This document shows, one piece after another, positions 16,747 through 26,644 of a stretch of DNA of 64,000 nt. This DNA comes from Streptomyces sp. V2I9 (lineage in GTDB: Bacteria > Actinomycetota > Actinomycetes > Streptomycetales > Streptomycetaceae): the NCBI RefSeq assembly GCF_030817475.1, contig NZ_JAUSZJ010000002.1, positions 1,727,501 to 1,791,500 on the forward strand, in the 5' to 3' direction. The notes beneath the pieces were generated by a model. That model saw only the letters and a list, made by a program, of their open reading frames with translations, ran no database searches and was not told the DNA's origin. Made by a program: the position numbers and the translations under genes. Position 1 is the stretch's first letter, and the number at the start of each line of letters is the position of its first letter.

Positions 16747-17838
16747 TCAGTCCAGGTAGCCGCGGAGTTGGTCGGCGAAGGCGTGGTCCCGCAGTCTGGT
16801 GAGGGTCTTGGACTCGATCTGGCGGATGCGTTCGCGCGTCACGCCGAAGATCCGTCCGATCTCCTCCAGGGTGCGGGGCCGCCCGTCGTCCAGGCCGTAC
16901 CGCAGTTGGACCACCTTGCGTTCGCGTTCGCCGAGGGTGGAGAGCACCGCGTCCAGGTGTTCGCGCAGCAGCAGGAAGGCGGCGGACTCGACGGGCGAGG
17001 GGGCGTCGCCGTCCTCGATGAGGTCACCGAAGGAGACGTCGTCCTCCTCGCCGACGGGGGCGTGCAGGGAGACCGGTTCCTGGGCGAGGCGGAGTACCTC
17101 GGTGACCCGCTCGGGCGTCAGGTCCAGCTCGGCGGCGATGTCCTCGGCGGTCGGCTCGACGCCGCGCTCCTGGAGGAGGCGGCGCTGGACGCGGACCACG
17201 CGGTTGATCAGCTCCACGACATGGACCGGGACACGGATGGTGCGGGCCTGGTCGGCCAGGGCGCGGGACATGGCCTGGCGGATCCACCACGTCGCGTACG
17301 TGGAGAACTTGTAGCCCCGCGCGTAGTCGAACTTCTCCACGGCCCGGATCAGTCCGAGGTTTCCCTCCTGGACCAGGTCGAGCATGGTCAGGCCACGGCC
17401 CACGTAGCGTTTGGCGACGGAGACGACGAGGCGGAGGTTGGCCTCGATGAGCCGGCGTTTGGCGGTGCGGCCCAGGACGACGAGGCGGTCCAGGTCCCCG
17501 GCGAGGCGGGAGTCGAGATCGGGGGTGCCCGCGAGGCGTTCCTCGGCGAAGAGTCCGGCCTCGACGCGGCGGGCCAGCTCGACCTCGTCGGCGGCGGTGA
17601 GCAGCGGGATGCGGCCGATCTCGCGCAGGTACTGCCGGAACAGGTCGGAGGTGGGGCCGCCGGAGTCCGCGCGGCTCCGGGGCTCCGGGGGTTCGGGGAG
17701 GTGCGTCGCTTCGACCATGACTGCCTCGGGGGCGGATCCGGGCGGCCCGGCGGTGGTCTCCGGGTGGTGCCGGGCCCTGTGCTGCGCCGGGATGGCCGCG
17801 ATGGGCTCGGTCGTGGTCGTCACGGTCCGGGTCTGCAC
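16747..17838 (-). CDS. hrdA: Group 2 sigma-70 factor, HrdA type
   Basis: This 363-residue RNA polymerase sigma factor is too short to be the essential HrdB, which has a long acidic N-terminus. Region 1.2 starts at [16 protein letters not shown] (65-80). Region 2 carries [37 protein letters not shown] and the promoter-melting [15 protein letters not shown] (177-190). Region 3 follows (about 205-285). Region 4 has [19 protein letters not shown] and the helix-turn-helix [20 protein letters not shown]. It should recognise HrdB-like promoters. The GTG start has a strong GGAGGTCG ribosome binding site. It lies downstream of dnaG in the same orientation with about 205 bp between them. Confidence 0.9.
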   Translation of the reverse strand: MQTRTVTTTTEPIAAIPAQHRARHHPETTAGPPGSAPEAVMVEATHLPEPPEPRSRADSGGPTSDLFRQYLREIGRIPLLTAADEVELARRVEAGLFAEERLAGTPDLDSRLAGDLDRLVVLGRTAKRRLIEANLRLVVSVAKRYVGRGLTMLDLVQEGNLGLIRAVEKFDYARGYKFSTYATWWIRQAMSRALADQARTIRVPVHVVELINRVVRVQRRLLQERGVEPTAEDIAAELDLTPERVTEVLRLAQEPVSLHAPVGEEDDVSFGDLIEDGDAPSPVESAAFLLLREHLDAVLSTLGERERKVVQLRYGLDDGRPRTLEEIGRIFGVTRERIRQIESKTLTRLRDHAFADQLRGYLD

Positions 17839-18044
17839 GGGGGCGACCTCCAGGTGATCGCTGCCGGATGACGGGGTGGAGGTCTGTCCGGGCGCGGGTG
17901 TTCCCCTGCGGACCGGCGTGCTCCGTTGCCTCAGACATTCCCCAGTGTGGGGTACGGCACACGACTGTCACGAGGGGCGTGCGAGCACTTTCTGCTTCCG
18001 GTCCGTCACCGGACGGTCACCGCCCCGGAGACGGGACGCCGGGC
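17839..18044 (-). promoter_or_regulatory. Upstream region of hrdA with a short inverted repeat
   Basis: The spacer holds CCCCA-GTG-TGGGG (17940-17952), about 100 bases upstream of the hrdA start. No confident -35/-10 pair could be assigned by eye. Confidence 0.35.
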
Positions 18045-19973
18045 TCAGAGCGCGGCGGCGCCGTGGGCGCGCAGGGACTGGGCGTACTGCTGGAGGACCC
18101 AGACCTCGTTCTGTGCGGCGGCCAGGTCCTGGGGCGCGACGTTGGTGCCGAGGCGGGCGAGGCTGCTCTGGACGTCGGCGATCCGGCGGTCGACGGCGCG
18201 CAGCCGTACGTGGACGAGGTGCATGCCCGCGTAGGTCTCGTCGATCGACTTGCCGTGGAAGACCTCGACGGCCAGTTCGGTGACCAGGTTGCGGACGGTG
18301 TTGTCGGGGGCGGCGTCCAGGACCGCGCCGAGATACGCCCGGTCGTCGACGACGCCCTGCTCGGCGCCGCCCGCCTCCTCGATGCACCGGCGTACGGCGG
18401 CGTAGGGCGGGGCGGTGAACTCGTCCACGCCGTAGGCGTCGAAGGCCGGGGAGACCAGGGCGGGCTTCTGGAGGGCGAGCTTGAGCAGTTCGCGCTCGGT
18501 GCGGTGGGCGGGGCTGCGGAGGTTGAGCGCGGGGCCGGAGAAGCCGGGGGCGGGGTCGGTCCGCTGCGGGGCGCCGCCGTGCGGGCCGCGTGCGCCCCGG
18601 GGACCGCCGCGGCCGCCGCGCTCCCCGTGGTCGCCGCCCTTGTCACGGGCCCAGCGGGCGAGCTGGGAGACGCGGCGGACGACGAACTCCTGGTCGAGGA
18701 TGCCGACGAGGCCGGCGAGCTGGACGGCGACCTCGCGCTGCACGCTGCTCGTCTTGATCTTGGCGACGACGGCGGCGGCCTCGTCGAGGGCGGCGGCGCG
18801 GCCGGCCGGGGTCTCCAGGTCGTAGCGGCCGACGATCTGGCGCAGCGCGAACTCGAAGAGCGGGGTGCGCGGCTCGACCAGGTCGCGCACGGAGTCGTCG
18901 CCCTTGACGAGGCGCAGGTCGCAGGGGTCCATGCCGTCCGGGGCGATGGCGATGTAGGTCTCGGCGGCGAACTTCTGGTCGTCCTCGAAGGCGCGCAGGG
19001 CGGCCTTCTGGCCTGCCGCGTCGCCGTCGAAGGTGAAGATCACGCGGGCGCTGCCGTTGTCCATGAGGAGGCGGCGCAGGATCTTGATGTGGTCGTTGCC
19101 GAAGGCGGTGCCGCAGGTGGCGATGGCGGTGGTGACCCCGGCGAGGTGGCAGGCCATGACGTCGGTGTACCCCTCGACGACGACGGCGCGGCTGGCCTTG
19201 GCGATGTCCTTCTTGGCCAGGTCGATGCCGTACAGCACCTGGGACTTCTTGTAGACCGGGGTCTCGGGGGTGTTCAGGTACTTGGGGCCGTTGTCGTCGT
19301 CGCGCAGCTTGCGGGCGCCGAAGCCGACGATGTCGCCCGCGGTGTCGCTGATCGGCCACATGAGCCGGCCGCGGAAGCGGTCGATGGGGCCGCGCCGGCC
19401 GTCCTGGGAGAGGCCGGAGGTGATCAGCTCCTTGTCGCTGAACCCCTTGCCGCGCAGATAGCGGGTGAGGTGGTCCCAGCCGGCGGGGCTGTAGCCGACG
19501 CGGAAGTGGGCGGCGGCGTCCTGGTCGAAGCCGCGCTCGGCGAGGAACTTCCGGCCGATCTCGGCCTCGGGGCTCTCCAGCGCGCGGACGTAGAACTCGG
19601 CGGCGGCCTGGTGGGCCTCGATCAGCCGGATGCGTTCGCCGCGCTGGTGGGAGGGGTTGTAGCCGCCCTCCTCGTAGCGCAGGGTGATGCCCGCCTTGGC
19701 GGCGAGGCGCTCGACCGTCTCCGAGAAGGAGAGGTGGTCGATCTTCATCACGAAGGCGATCGTGTCGCCGCCCTCCTGGCAGCCGAAGCAGTGGAACAGC
19801 CCCTTGGCGGGGCTGACCTGGAAGGAGGGGGACTTCTCGTCGTGGAAGGGGCAGAGGCCCTTGAGGTTGCCGCCGCCCGCGTTGCGCAGCTGGAGGTACT
19901 CGGACACGACGGAGTCGATCGGGACGGCGTCCCGTACCGCCTTCACGTCGTCGTCGTTGATCCTGCCAGCCAC
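18045..19973 (-). CDS. dnaG: DNA primase DnaG
   Basis: This 642-residue primase makes RNA primers for replication. It has an N-terminal zinc-binding domain with Cys41, His44, Cys62 and Cys65 (CPFHDEKSPSF then HCFGCQEGG) and a catalytic core with RFRGRLMWPISD. The TOPRIM fold shows the acidic residues of VVVEGYTDVMA and FDGDAAGQKAA. The C-terminal helicase-interaction region (about 480-640) follows a Gly/Arg-rich linker (RGGRGGPRGARGPHGG). The start is GTG 19973, giving VAGRINDDDV; the following gene in transcription order is hrdA. The length is normal for actinobacterial primases. Confidence 0.97.
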   Translation of the reverse strand: MAGRINDDDVKAVRDAVPIDSVVSEYLQLRNAGGGNLKGLCPFHDEKSPSFQVSPAKGLFHCFGCQEGGDTIAFVMKIDHLSFSETVERLAAKAGITLRYEEGGYNPSHQRGERIRLIEAHQAAAEFYVRALESPEAEIGRKFLAERGFDQDAAAHFRVGYSPAGWDHLTRYLRGKGFSDKELITSGLSQDGRRGPIDRFRGRLMWPISDTAGDIVGFGARKLRDDDNGPKYLNTPETPVYKKSQVLYGIDLAKKDIAKASRAVVVEGYTDVMACHLAGVTTAIATCGTAFGNDHIKILRRLLMDNGSARVIFTFDGDAAGQKAALRAFEDDQKFAAETYIAIAPDGMDPCDLRLVKGDDSVRDLVEPRTPLFEFALRQIVGRYDLETPAGRAAALDEAAAVVAKIKTSSVQREVAVQLAGLVGILDQEFVVRRVSQLARWARDKGGDHGERGGRGGPRGARGPHGGAPQRTDPAPGFSGPALNLRSPAHRTERELLKLALQKPALVSPAFDAYGVDEFTAPPYAAVRRCIEEAGGAEQGVVDDRAYLGAVLDAAPDNTVRNLVTELAVEVFHGKSIDETYAGMHLVHVRLRAVDRRIADVQSSLARLGTNVAPQDLAAAQNEVWVLQQYAQSLRAHGAAAL

Positions 19974-20066
19974 GGGTGAAGTCTACGGGTGGGCGCGGAC
20001 GAGCGGACGCGCGGCAGCCGCCCGGCCGGGGCGCGGGCCGGGGGGCCCGCACCCCGGCCGGGGGCC

Positions 20067-21326
20067 TCAGAGCAGGGAGTCCAGGGGGACGGACGGGTCT
20101 CCGAGGGCCTCCGGGTCGTGCTGCCGACGGGCCCGGATCAGTTCCTGGACCGTGTCGGTGACATCCCACACGTTGACGTTCATCCCGGCGAGGACGCGGC
20201 GGTCCTTGAGCCAGAACGCGATGAACTCCCGCTTCCCGGCGTCGCCCCGGATGATCACCTCGTCGTAGGAGCCGGGCGGGGCCCAGCCGGAGTATTCGAG
20301 GCCCAGGTCGTACTGGTCGGAGAAGAAGTACGGCACCCGGTCGTACGTCACGTCCTGGCCGAGCATGGCGCGGGCGGCGGCCGGGCCGCCGTTGAGGGCG
20401 TTGGCCCAGTGCTCGACGCGCAGCCGGGTGCCGAGCAGCGGGTGGGAGGCGGCGGCGACGTCCCCGGCGGCGTAGATGTGCGGGTCGGAGGTGCGCAGCG
20501 AGGCGTCCACGGCGATGCCGCCGCCGTGGGCGCGGTCGGCCATCTCCAGGCCGGCGGCCTCGGCGAGGGCGGTGCGGGGGGCGGCGCCGATCGCGGCGAG
20601 GACGTCGTGGGCGGGGTGCTCCTCGCCGTCGTCGGTGCGGGCGGCCAGCACCATGCCGTCCTGGCCGGTGATCTCGGTGAGGCGGGCGCCGAAGTGGAAA
20701 CGGACGCCGTGCGCGCTGTGCAGCTCGGTGAAGATCTGGCCCAGCTCGGGGCCGATGACCTGGTGGAGCGGGGTGGGCTCGGCCTCGACGACGGTGACCT
20801 CGGCCCCGTAGCCGCGGGCGGCGGCGGCGACCTCCAGGCCGATCCAGCCGGCTCCGGCGATGACCAGGTGGCCGTTGTCGCGGCCGAGGGCGGCGAGCAC
20901 GTTGCGCAGCCGGTCGGCGTGGGCGAGGCGGCGCAGGTGGTGGACGCCGGCCAGGTCGGTGCCGGGGATGTCGAGGCGGCGCGGTTCGGAGCCGGTGGCC
21001 AGCAGCAGCTTGTCGTAGTGGATGACGGTGTTGTCACCGAGCTGGACGGTCTTCGCGTACCGGTCGAGGGCGGTGACCGGCTGACCGAGGTGCAGCTCGA
21101 TGTCCGCGCCCGCGTACCAGGGGCGTTCGTGGGTGAAGACGCTGTCGCGTTCGGCCTTGCCCTCCAGGTAGCCCTTGGAGAGCGGCGGCCGTTCGTAGGG
21201 ATGGTCGCGCTCGTCGCCGATGAGGATCACCCGGCCGGTGAACCCTTCGGCACGCAGTGTTTCGGCCGCCTTCGCCCCGGCGAGTCCCGCTCCGACGATG
21301 ACGAACGTCTGGTGTGCGTCGACCAC
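20067..21326 (-). CDS. FAD-dependent NAD(P)H-ferredoxin reductase-type protein
   Basis: This 419-residue flavoprotein oxidoreductase has an FAD-binding Rossmann motif VIVGAGLAGAKAAETLRAEG, the RPPLSKGYL signature of ferredoxin/rubredoxin reductases, an NAD(P)-binding motif VIAGAGWIGLEVAAAARGYG, and the second FAD motif IYAAGDVAAASHP. A C-terminal reductase domain with PYFFSDQYDLGLEYSG is also present. Such enzymes pass electrons from NAD(P)H to small iron-sulfur proteins serving P450s or dioxygenases. No ferredoxin or P450 gene is adjacent, so its partner is unknown. The GTG at 21326 is chosen because GAGGAGG lies six bases upstream; the ATG 15 bases before overlaps that site. Confidence 0.9.
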   Translation of the reverse strand: MVDAHQTFVIVGAGLAGAKAAETLRAEGFTGRVILIGDERDHPYERPPLSKGYLEGKAERDSVFTHERPWYAGADIELHLGQPVTALDRYAKTVQLGDNTVIHYDKLLLATGSEPRRLDIPGTDLAGVHHLRRLAHADRLRNVLAALGRDNGHLVIAGAGWIGLEVAAAARGYGAEVTVVEAEPTPLHQVIGPELGQIFTELHSAHGVRFHFGARLTEITGQDGMVLAARTDDGEEHPAHDVLAAIGAAPRTALAEAAGLEMADRAHGGGIAVDASLRTSDPHIYAAGDVAAASHPLLGTRLRVEHWANALNGGPAAARAMLGQDVTYDRVPYFFSDQYDLGLEYSGWAPPGSYDEVIIRGDAGKREFIAFWLKDRRVLAGMNVNVWDVTDTVQELIRARRQHDPEALGDPSVPLDSLL

Positions 21327-21465
21327 GTGATGCCTCCTCAAGTGCTGTGCTGCGCGGCGCCCCCACTGCTGCGAGCGTCCCGCACACAGCGTGATGGCGA
21401 AAGAGGGTGTGCCCCGGTCAGGTCACACCCCGTGGTCAGATGTCCGGCCCCTTCCAGTCTGCCGG

Positions 21466-22851
21466 TCAGCCGCGGCGCGCGGTGAGCGCGGCGTGCAGGG
21501 ATCGTGCGGAGGCGTCGGTCAGGGCGGCGATCTGGTCGACGAGGACGCGCTTGCGGGCGTGGTCGTCGGACGTCCGGTCGAACAGGGCGCGGAAGTGCGG
21601 TTCCAGCCCCTCGGGGGCGCGGGTCGTGAGGGCGGCGGCCAGTTCGGCGATGACGACGCGCTGGTCGGCGCGGAGGGTCTCCTGTTCGGCGCGCTGCATC
21701 ACGTACCGGTCGGCCACCGCCTTGAGCACCGCGCACTCGTGGCGCACCTCGCGCGGGACGACCAGCTCGGCGCCGTACCGGCCGAGGCGGCCGGGGCCGT
21801 ACACCGCGCGGGTGGCGGTCTCGGCCGCGAGGCAGAAGCGGCCGATGAGCTGGCTGGTGGCGTCCTTGAGGCGGGCCTGGGCCACGGCGGAGCCGTCGTA
21901 ACCGTGCGGCCACCACTCCTGGTCGATCAGCCGGTCCAGGGCGTCGGACAGTTCCTGCGGGTCGGTGTCGGCGGGGACGTAGCGTCCGATGGCGACCGCC
22001 CAGATCTCCTCGCGTTCCGGCTCGGCGTAGAGGCAGTTGGGGTCGATGTGCCCGGCGTGCAGCCCGTCCTCGAAGTCGTGCACGGAGTACGCCACGTCGT
22101 CGGACCAGTCCATGACCTGGGCCTCGAAGCAGGTGCGGTCCTCGGGCGCGCCCTCGCGGGCCCAGGCGAAGACCGGGAGGTCGTCGGCGTACACCCCGAA
22201 CTTCACCGAGTGCGGGTCGGTGGGGTGCGCACCGCGCGGCCAGGGGTACTTGGTGGCGGCGTCCAGGGCGGCACGGGTGAGGTTGAGGCCGACGCTGACC
22301 AGGTCGCCGGTGCGCGGGTCGTGGACGAACCGCTTGGGCTCCAGGCGGGTCAGCAGGCGCAGCGACTGGGCGTTGCCCTCGAAGCCGCCGCAGTCGGAGG
22401 CGAAGTCGTTCAGCGCCTGTTCGCCGTTGTGGCCGAACGGCGGGTGGCCCAGGTCGTGGGCGAGGCACGCCGTCTCCACCAGGTCCGGGTCGCAGCCGAG
22501 GGCCGCTCCCAGCTCGCGGCCGACCTGGGCGCACTCCAGGGAGTGGGTGAGCCGGGTGCGGGGGCTGGCGTCCCACAGGAGGGAACGGGTGCCGGGCGTG
22601 ACGACCTGGGTCTTTCCGGCGAGGCGGCGCAGGGCGGCGGAGTGCAGGACCCGGGCGCGGTCGCGCTGGAAGGCGGTGCGGCCGGGGCGCTTGTCCTCCT
22701 CGGTGTCGAACCGCTCGGTGTCGGCCTGCCCGTAGGGGCCGGCGCCCCGGCCGCCCGGTGCGTGCCGTGCGGCCCGTGCGCCGTGTACGCCGTGCGCGCC
22801 GGTTGCCCGGTCCGTCCCGTGTGCGCCCTGTGTGTCCTGTGTGCCGTCCAT
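21466..22851 (-). CDS. dgt: Deoxyguanosinetriphosphate triphosphohydrolase-like protein
   Basis: This 461-residue HD-domain enzyme is predicted to hydrolyse dNTPs to deoxynucleoside and tripyrophosphate, tuning nucleotide pools near replication genes. The HD metal ligands are His103 ([12 protein letters not shown]), His132-Asp133 ([16 protein letters not shown]) and an Asp in [16 protein letters not shown]. The conserved entry [23 protein letters not shown] is present in two contiguous motifs. The first 40 residues are a low-complexity run rich in Gly, Ala and His, and the true start may be later. It is followed closely in the same direction by no gene; the CbiX-like gene upstream ends 53 bases before its start, suggesting an operon. 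Confidence 0.9.
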   Translation of the reverse strand: MDGTQDTQGAHGTDRATGAHGVHGARAARHAPGGRGAGPYGQADTERFDTEEDKRPGRTAFQRDRARVLHSAALRRLAGKTQVVTPGTRSLLWDASPRTRLTHSLECAQVGRELGAALGCDPDLVETACLAHDLGHPPFGHNGEQALNDFASDCGGFEGNAQSLRLLTRLEPKRFVHDPRTGDLVSVGLNLTRAALDAATKYPWPRGAHPTDPHSVKFGVYADDLPVFAWAREGAPEDRTCFEAQVMDWSDDVAYSVHDFEDGLHAGHIDPNCLYAEPEREEIWAVAIGRYVPADTDPQELSDALDRLIDQEWWPHGYDGSAVAQARLKDATSQLIGRFCLAAETATRAVYGPGRLGRYGAELVVPREVRHECAVLKAVADRYVMQRAEQETLRADQRVVIAELAAALTTRAPEGLEPHFRALFDRTSDDHARKRVLVDQIAALTDASARSLHAALTARRG

Positions 22852-22904
22852 GGTCCCGACAGTAGCGACCGGCAAGGACGACACGGCGTGCGCGGGACCG
22901 GATG

Positions 22905-23717
22905 TCAGGCGGAAGCGAGCAAGGTCACCGTGTCGGCCGGGGCCCCGGCCGACAGCGCCTGGTCGTAGCGGTGCAGGACGAGCCGGGCCATCGCCGGGTG
23001 GGCGCCGAGGGGGGCCGAGGCCCGGTGCGGTACGGCGGCGGCGCAGGCGCCCGCGAAGCGGCCGGGTGCGGTGAAGTACGAGGCGACGAAGGCCCGGTGG
23101 CGTCCTCGGGCGGCGAGGGCGCGCAGCGCGGCGGGAACGGTGGGCGTGGCGGCGGAGGCGTACGCGGGGACGACGGGGACGCCGAGGCGTTCGGCGAGCA
23201 GGCGGGCGGTGTGCCGGGTGTCCCGCGCGGATGCGGGGTCGCGGGACCCGGCGGCGGCGAGGACCACGGCGGTGTGCCGGCCGCCCCGGTCGGCGGGGTC
23301 CCAGCCGGCGTCGATGAGCCGCCCGTACAGCGCCTCGACGAGCAGGGGGTGCGGCCCGAGGGGGGCGGCGATCCGGCTGCGGACGGCGGGGGCGGCGGCG
23401 GCCGTGGCGGGCAGGTCGCGCTTGACGTGGTGGCCGCGCCCCAGGAGCAGCGGCACGAGGACGGCGTCGGCCCCGCGCAGGCCGTCCAGGGTGTCGGGGA
23501 GCAGGGGCGCGTTCAGCTCGATGTGGCCGAGCCGGACGTCGAGTCCGGGGCGCAGCTCGCGTACCCGGTCCAGGAGGGCCAGCACGGTCCGCAGGGCTTG
23601 CGGGTCGCGGCTGCCGTGCGCCACGGCCACCAGGACGGGGGCGCTCTCCGGGGCGGCCGGGACAGGGCGGTGGGGCCGCGGTGCGGGGTGCGGGTGGTGC
23701 GGGGCGTGCTCCGTCAT
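22905..23717 (-). CDS. CbiX/SirB-type sirohydrochlorin chelatase
   Basis: This 270-residue class II chelatase-like protein contains two CbiX repeats. The first has [17 protein letters not shown] with the metal-binding His34 and [17 protein letters not shown]. The second has [19 protein letters not shown] and [16 protein letters not shown]. Such enzymes insert iron or cobalt into sirohydrochlorin. In this genome siroheme is needed by the NirB encoded about 8 kb away, so an iron chelatase role is reasonable inference. The N-terminus carries a His/Pro-rich stretch ([15 protein letters not shown]), often seen in metal-handling proteins. It probably forms an operon with dgt downstream. Confidence 0.85.
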   Translation of the reverse strand: MTEHAPHHPHPAPRPHRPVPAAPESAPVLVAVAHGSRDPQALRTVLALLDRVRELRPGLDVRLGHIELNAPLLPDTLDGLRGADAVLVPLLLGRGHHVKRDLPATAAAAPAVRSRIAAPLGPHPLLVEALYGRLIDAGWDPADRGGRHTAVVLAAAGSRDPASARDTRHTARLLAERLGVPVVPAYASAATPTVPAALRALAARGRHRAFVASYFTAPGRFAGACAAAVPHRASAPLGAHPAMARLVLHRYDQALSAGAPADTVTLLASA

Positions 23718-24092
23718 GGATCGATGGTGCCGGGCGGAGGTTGCCTCGCCGTTGCGCCGGGGTCACGGGTCTTTGCCGCCGCCTCACGGCGGGGTGGGGA
23801 GCGGTGTGCGGAGCCCCTGCCGCCGCCCTCGCCACCCGGTTCGCGGCCGGTGCCGGACGCCACGACCGGGGCGGCGGGCGAACCTTCGCGGCGCGCCGGT
23901 CGTCCAGTGGGGTGGGGACACGGCGCGCGCACGGCGCGACGGTCGGACCGAGGGGCGGGGTGTGCGGTGCGCGGGACGAACGGGAAGACCGGGGAGCGCG
24001 AGGTACGGGGGTGGCGCGGGGCGCTGGGTGGAGGCGGGTGGCGCGCGGGGGCCCGGCAGGCGGGCGCGCGGGGGTGGCGGCGGCTCGCGGGG

Positions 24093-24758
24093 GTGCGGTT
24101 GCCGCGTACCCGGCGGGGGCGACGACGGCTCGTGCAGGGGACGGTGGCCGTCTGCGTGCTGGCCCTCGTGCCCGCCACCTGGATGCGGCTGGAGTCCGGG
24201 GACCGCGTGGGCGCGGTGGCCGACGCGCCGGCCCGCGAGGTCGCCGTGGTGTTCGGCGCGGGGCTGTGGAAGGGCCGGCCGACCCCGTACCTCGCACACC
24301 GGCTGGACGCGGCCGCCGAGCTGTACCGCGCCGGGAAGGTGCGGGTCGTGCTGGTCACCGGGGACAACAGCCGCGCGGAGTACGACGAGCCGGACGCGAT
24401 GCGCACCTACCTCACCGGGCACGGGGTCCCGGACGAGCGGATCGTGAGCGACTACGCCGGGTTCGATTCCTGGGACTCCTGCGTCCGGGCCAAGAAGATC
24501 TTCGGGGTCGACCGGGCGGTGCTGGTGAGCCAGGGCTTCCACATCCACCGGGCGGTCGCGCTGTGCCGGTCCGCCGGGATCGACGCGTACGGCGTCGGGG
24601 TCGATGAACGGCGGGACGCCACCTGGTACTACGGCGGGGTGCGCGAGCTGGCGGCCTCGGGCAAGGCGGCGCTGGACGCGCTGCTCCGGCCCGACCCGCA
24701 CTTCCTGGGGCCGGAGGAGCCGGGGGTGGCGGAGGCACTGGCGTCCGGGGTGCGGTGA
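24093..24758 (+). CDS. SanA/YdcF-like DUF218 membrane protein
   Basis: This protein of about 221 residues has one N-terminal transmembrane helix ([17 protein letters not shown]) after a basic stretch, then an extracytoplasmic DUF218 domain. The domain is marked by [58 protein letters not shown] and [19 protein letters not shown]. Family members such as SanA affect envelope permeability and vancomycin sensitivity in enterobacteria; their enzymatic activity is not known. The start is uncertain. GTG 24093 gives [11 protein letters not shown] directly before the helix, while an upstream GTG at 23967 would add 42 low-complexity residues. It converges on the CutA fusion gene across a 23-bp inverted repeat. 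Confidence 0.82.
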   Translation: MRLPRTRRGRRRLVQGTVAVCVLALVPATWMRLESGDRVGAVADAPAREVAVVFGAGLWKGRPTPYLAHRLDAAAELYRAGKVRVVLVTGDNSRAEYDEPDAMRTYLTGHGVPDERIVSDYAGFDSWDSCVRAKKIFGVDRAVLVSQGFHIHRAVALCRSAGIDAYGVGVDERRDATWYYGGVRELAASGKAALDALLRPDPHFLGPEEPGVAEALASGVR

Positions 24759-24794
24759 GGGCGGTTCGCCCGGCGGACGGCGTGACGCCACCGT

Positions 24795-24850
24795 CCCCGG
24801 TACCCATGGAGGCTCCGCCAGGGGTGCCGGAGCCTCCATGGGTACCGGGG
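24795..24850. terminator. Perfect 23-bp inverted repeat between convergent genes
   Basis: The arm 24795-24817 (CCCCGGTACCCATGGAGGCT, then CCG) pairs without mismatch with 24828-24850 around a ten-base loop. It sits between the ends of two convergent genes and fits a bidirectional terminator without a T-run, as is common in Streptomyces. Confidence 0.85.
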
Positions 24851-24893
24851 CCGCTACGGGTACCACGACCGCCTTGGGCGCCGGGGGCCGTCC

Positions 24894-25817
24894 TCAGCCC
24901 GACCGGGCGGTGACCCAGCGGCCGCCGGGGATCAGGACGCCGCCGGTCCGCAGCGAGCGGGTGACGGCGGTCGCTGCGAGGTAGACCCAGGCCCGCACGG
25001 TCTCCCCACCGCCCGCTTCCCCGCTGCCCGTCCCACCGCCCGCTTCCCCGCTGCCCGTCCCGCCGCCGTCTGAACCGCCTCCGCCCGCCGCTCCCCCGGC
25101 TTCCGTCCCGCCGGTCCACCCGCCCGTGTCCGGCGACTCGACCTCACGGACGACGCGTTCGTACAGGTTGCGCGGGTGGCCGGGGCCGAGGAACTCCTCC
25201 AGGTGGTCGAGCAGCCCCAGCAGCTCCCCGTACGCGCCGGGTGCGGCGACGAGCAGCGTGCCGTGGACCCGGCCGTGGCCTTCGATCGCGTAGGGGTAGC
25301 CGGGTCCGTCGTACAGCAGCGCCCGCGGCAGCACGGCCGGCCGCTCCCGTGCCGTACGGCCCCGGAGGAACAGGTCGTGGTTGGGTTCGCCCGGCAGCAG
25401 CGTCCCGTACACGAAGAAGGGCAGTTCGGCGCCGGTGGAGCGGTCGCCCGGCACGGACGTGGGCATCGCCGCCGTCACAGGGCTGCCGGAGGTGCCGTCC
25501 TCCGCCGACACCCAGCCGAGGTAGCGGGCGCTGCCCCGGATCACCGGCAGGGCGATGATCTCCGGCGTGTCGTAGTCGTGCTCCCGCTGGATGTGTTCCT
25601 CCAGTTCCTCGTAGCGTTCCGCCGTCGTCTTGAGGAAGATCTGCCACTCCTCGCTCGTCTCGACGGCGTTCTGCCACCGGTAGACGGAGGTGACGGGCGC
25701 GGAGATCTGCGCGCAGGCCACCAGCCTGGCCTCCACCGCCGACCGGGCCAGGGCGTGGGCCTTGTCCTCGCTGTCGGTCGTGGTCAGAACGGTCAGCCAT
25801 GCCGGCGGCGCTGTCAT
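24894..25817 (-). CDS. cutA: CutA fused to a gamma-glutamylcyclotransferase-like domain
   Basis: Residues 1-105 are a complete CutA protein (TTTDSEDKAHALARSAVEAR, LVACAQI, SVYRWQ, EEWQIFLKT, TPEIIALPV, YLGWV), a trimeric protein linked to divalent metal tolerance. Residues about 131-303 form a second, AIG2/GGCT-like domain with the substrate-loop motif FVYGTLLPGE (YGTL 137-140), a likely catalytic Glu207 or Glu208 in LDHLEEF, and NLYERVVREV. Such domains cyclise gamma-glutamyl amino acids or amines. A Gly/Ser/Glu-rich run (233-271), including a repeated GSGEAGGGT unit from a 27-bp DNA duplication, splits the second domain. No stop or start separates the two domains, so this is a true fusion in the sequence given. 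Confidence 0.85.
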   Translation of the reverse strand: MTAPPAWLTVLTTTDSEDKAHALARSAVEARLVACAQISAPVTSVYRWQNAVETSEEWQIFLKTTAERYEELEEHIQREHDYDTPEIIALPVIRGSARYLGWVSAEDGTSGSPVTAAMPTSVPGDRSTGAELPFFVYGTLLPGEPNHDLFLRGRTARERPAVLPRALLYDGPGYPYAIEGHGRVHGTLLVAAPGAYGELLGLLDHLEEFLGPGHPRNLYERVVREVESPDTGGWTGGTEAGGAAGGGGSDGGGTGSGEAGGGTGSGEAGGGETVRAWVYLAATAVTRSLRTGGVLIPGGRWVTARSG

Positions 25818-25992
25818 CGGCGGTCTCCTCGGAGTACGGCGGGCTCCCTGCCCGCGGGCCTTCGCTGCGATTCTCGGCCCACGCCGGGTCGGGCGCCGTA
25901 CGGAGGGGGACGGAAGGGGGTGGCGGGGCCCGTGCCGGGGAAGTCGGACGCGGCAGGGGCCGGGAAGGCCGGACGCCGTACGGGCCGGGAGG

Positions 25993-26637
25993 TCAGGCGC
26001 CGTACGGGCGGAGGTTCCTGGCGTCGCGCAGGGCCGTGCCCCACCACACGAGTTGGTCCAGCAGCGTCTTGGCGGCCGCGTCGGCGGGCTCCGGGTCCAG
26101 ATGGCGCCCCGCGTCGTCGAAGAGGGCGCCGGCGTTGTGGAAGGACACGGTGTCGCGGACGGTGACGGTGTGCAGCTCGGCGAAGACCTGCCGGAGCTGC
26201 TCGACGGCGCGCAGCCCGCCGGAGATGCCGCCGTAGCCCACGAAGGCGACGGGTTTGGCCTGCCATTCGGCTTTGTGCCAGTCGATGAGGGTCTTCAGCG
26301 GGGCGGGGAACGAGTGGTTGTACTCGGGGGTGAGGACGACGAAGGCGTCGGCCGCCGCGAGTCGTGCGGAGACCGCGCCGAGGCGGGCCGCCTCCTCGGG
26401 CCGGGGGCTGAACGTGATGGCGGTGGGCAGGTCGGCCTCGGCGACGTCGATGAGGTCGGTCTCGATACCGGGGTGGGCCGCCGCGCGGGCCAGGAACCAG
26501 GCCGCGACGACGGGGCCGAAGCGGCCGTCCCGGTTGCTGCCGAGGATGACGGCGACCTTGAGCGGCGCGGCGGGCTCGGTGGACGCGGACGGCTTCGTGG
26601 ACGTGGTGGGCTGCGTGGACGCGGCTGTGGTGGTCAT
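25993..26637 (-). CDS. NADPH-dependent FMN reductase, SoxR-type regulon member
   Basis: This 214-residue flavodoxin-fold reductase has the FMN phosphate loop VILGSNRDGRFGPVVAAWF, TPEYNHSFPAPLKTLIDW and the FVGYGGISGGLRAVEQLR loop. These enzymes use NAD(P)H to reduce FMN, quinones or azo/chromate compounds. The first 25 residues are a Thr/Ser/Pro-rich tail. An 18-bp palindrome matching SoxR operators lies directly upstream in a 19-bp promoter spacer, so induction by redox-active metabolites such as secreted pigments is likely. A flavin reductase with this operator belongs to the SoxR regulon of S. coelicolor (recalled from the literature). The message looks leaderless. Confidence 0.88.
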   Translation of the reverse strand: MTTTAASTQPTTSTKPSASTEPAAPLKVAVILGSNRDGRFGPVVAAWFLARAAAHPGIETDLIDVAEADLPTAITFSPRPEEAARLGAVSARLAAADAFVVLTPEYNHSFPAPLKTLIDWHKAEWQAKPVAFVGYGGISGGLRAVEQLRQVFAELHTVTVRDTVSFHNAGALFDDAGRHLDPEPADAAAKTLLDQLVWWGTALRDARNLRPYGA

Positions 26638-26644
26638 GGGGACG

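Noticed and set aside
17868..19979. Plus-strand 703-codon open frame opposite dnaG
   Set aside because: It is the antisense shadow of an unmistakable dnaG.
22854..24297. Long minus-strand frame extending dgt upstream through the chelatase and SanA-like genes
   Set aside because: It is an antisense or off-frame Arg/Pro-rich shadow of real genes; the dgt protein has a good ATG at 22851.
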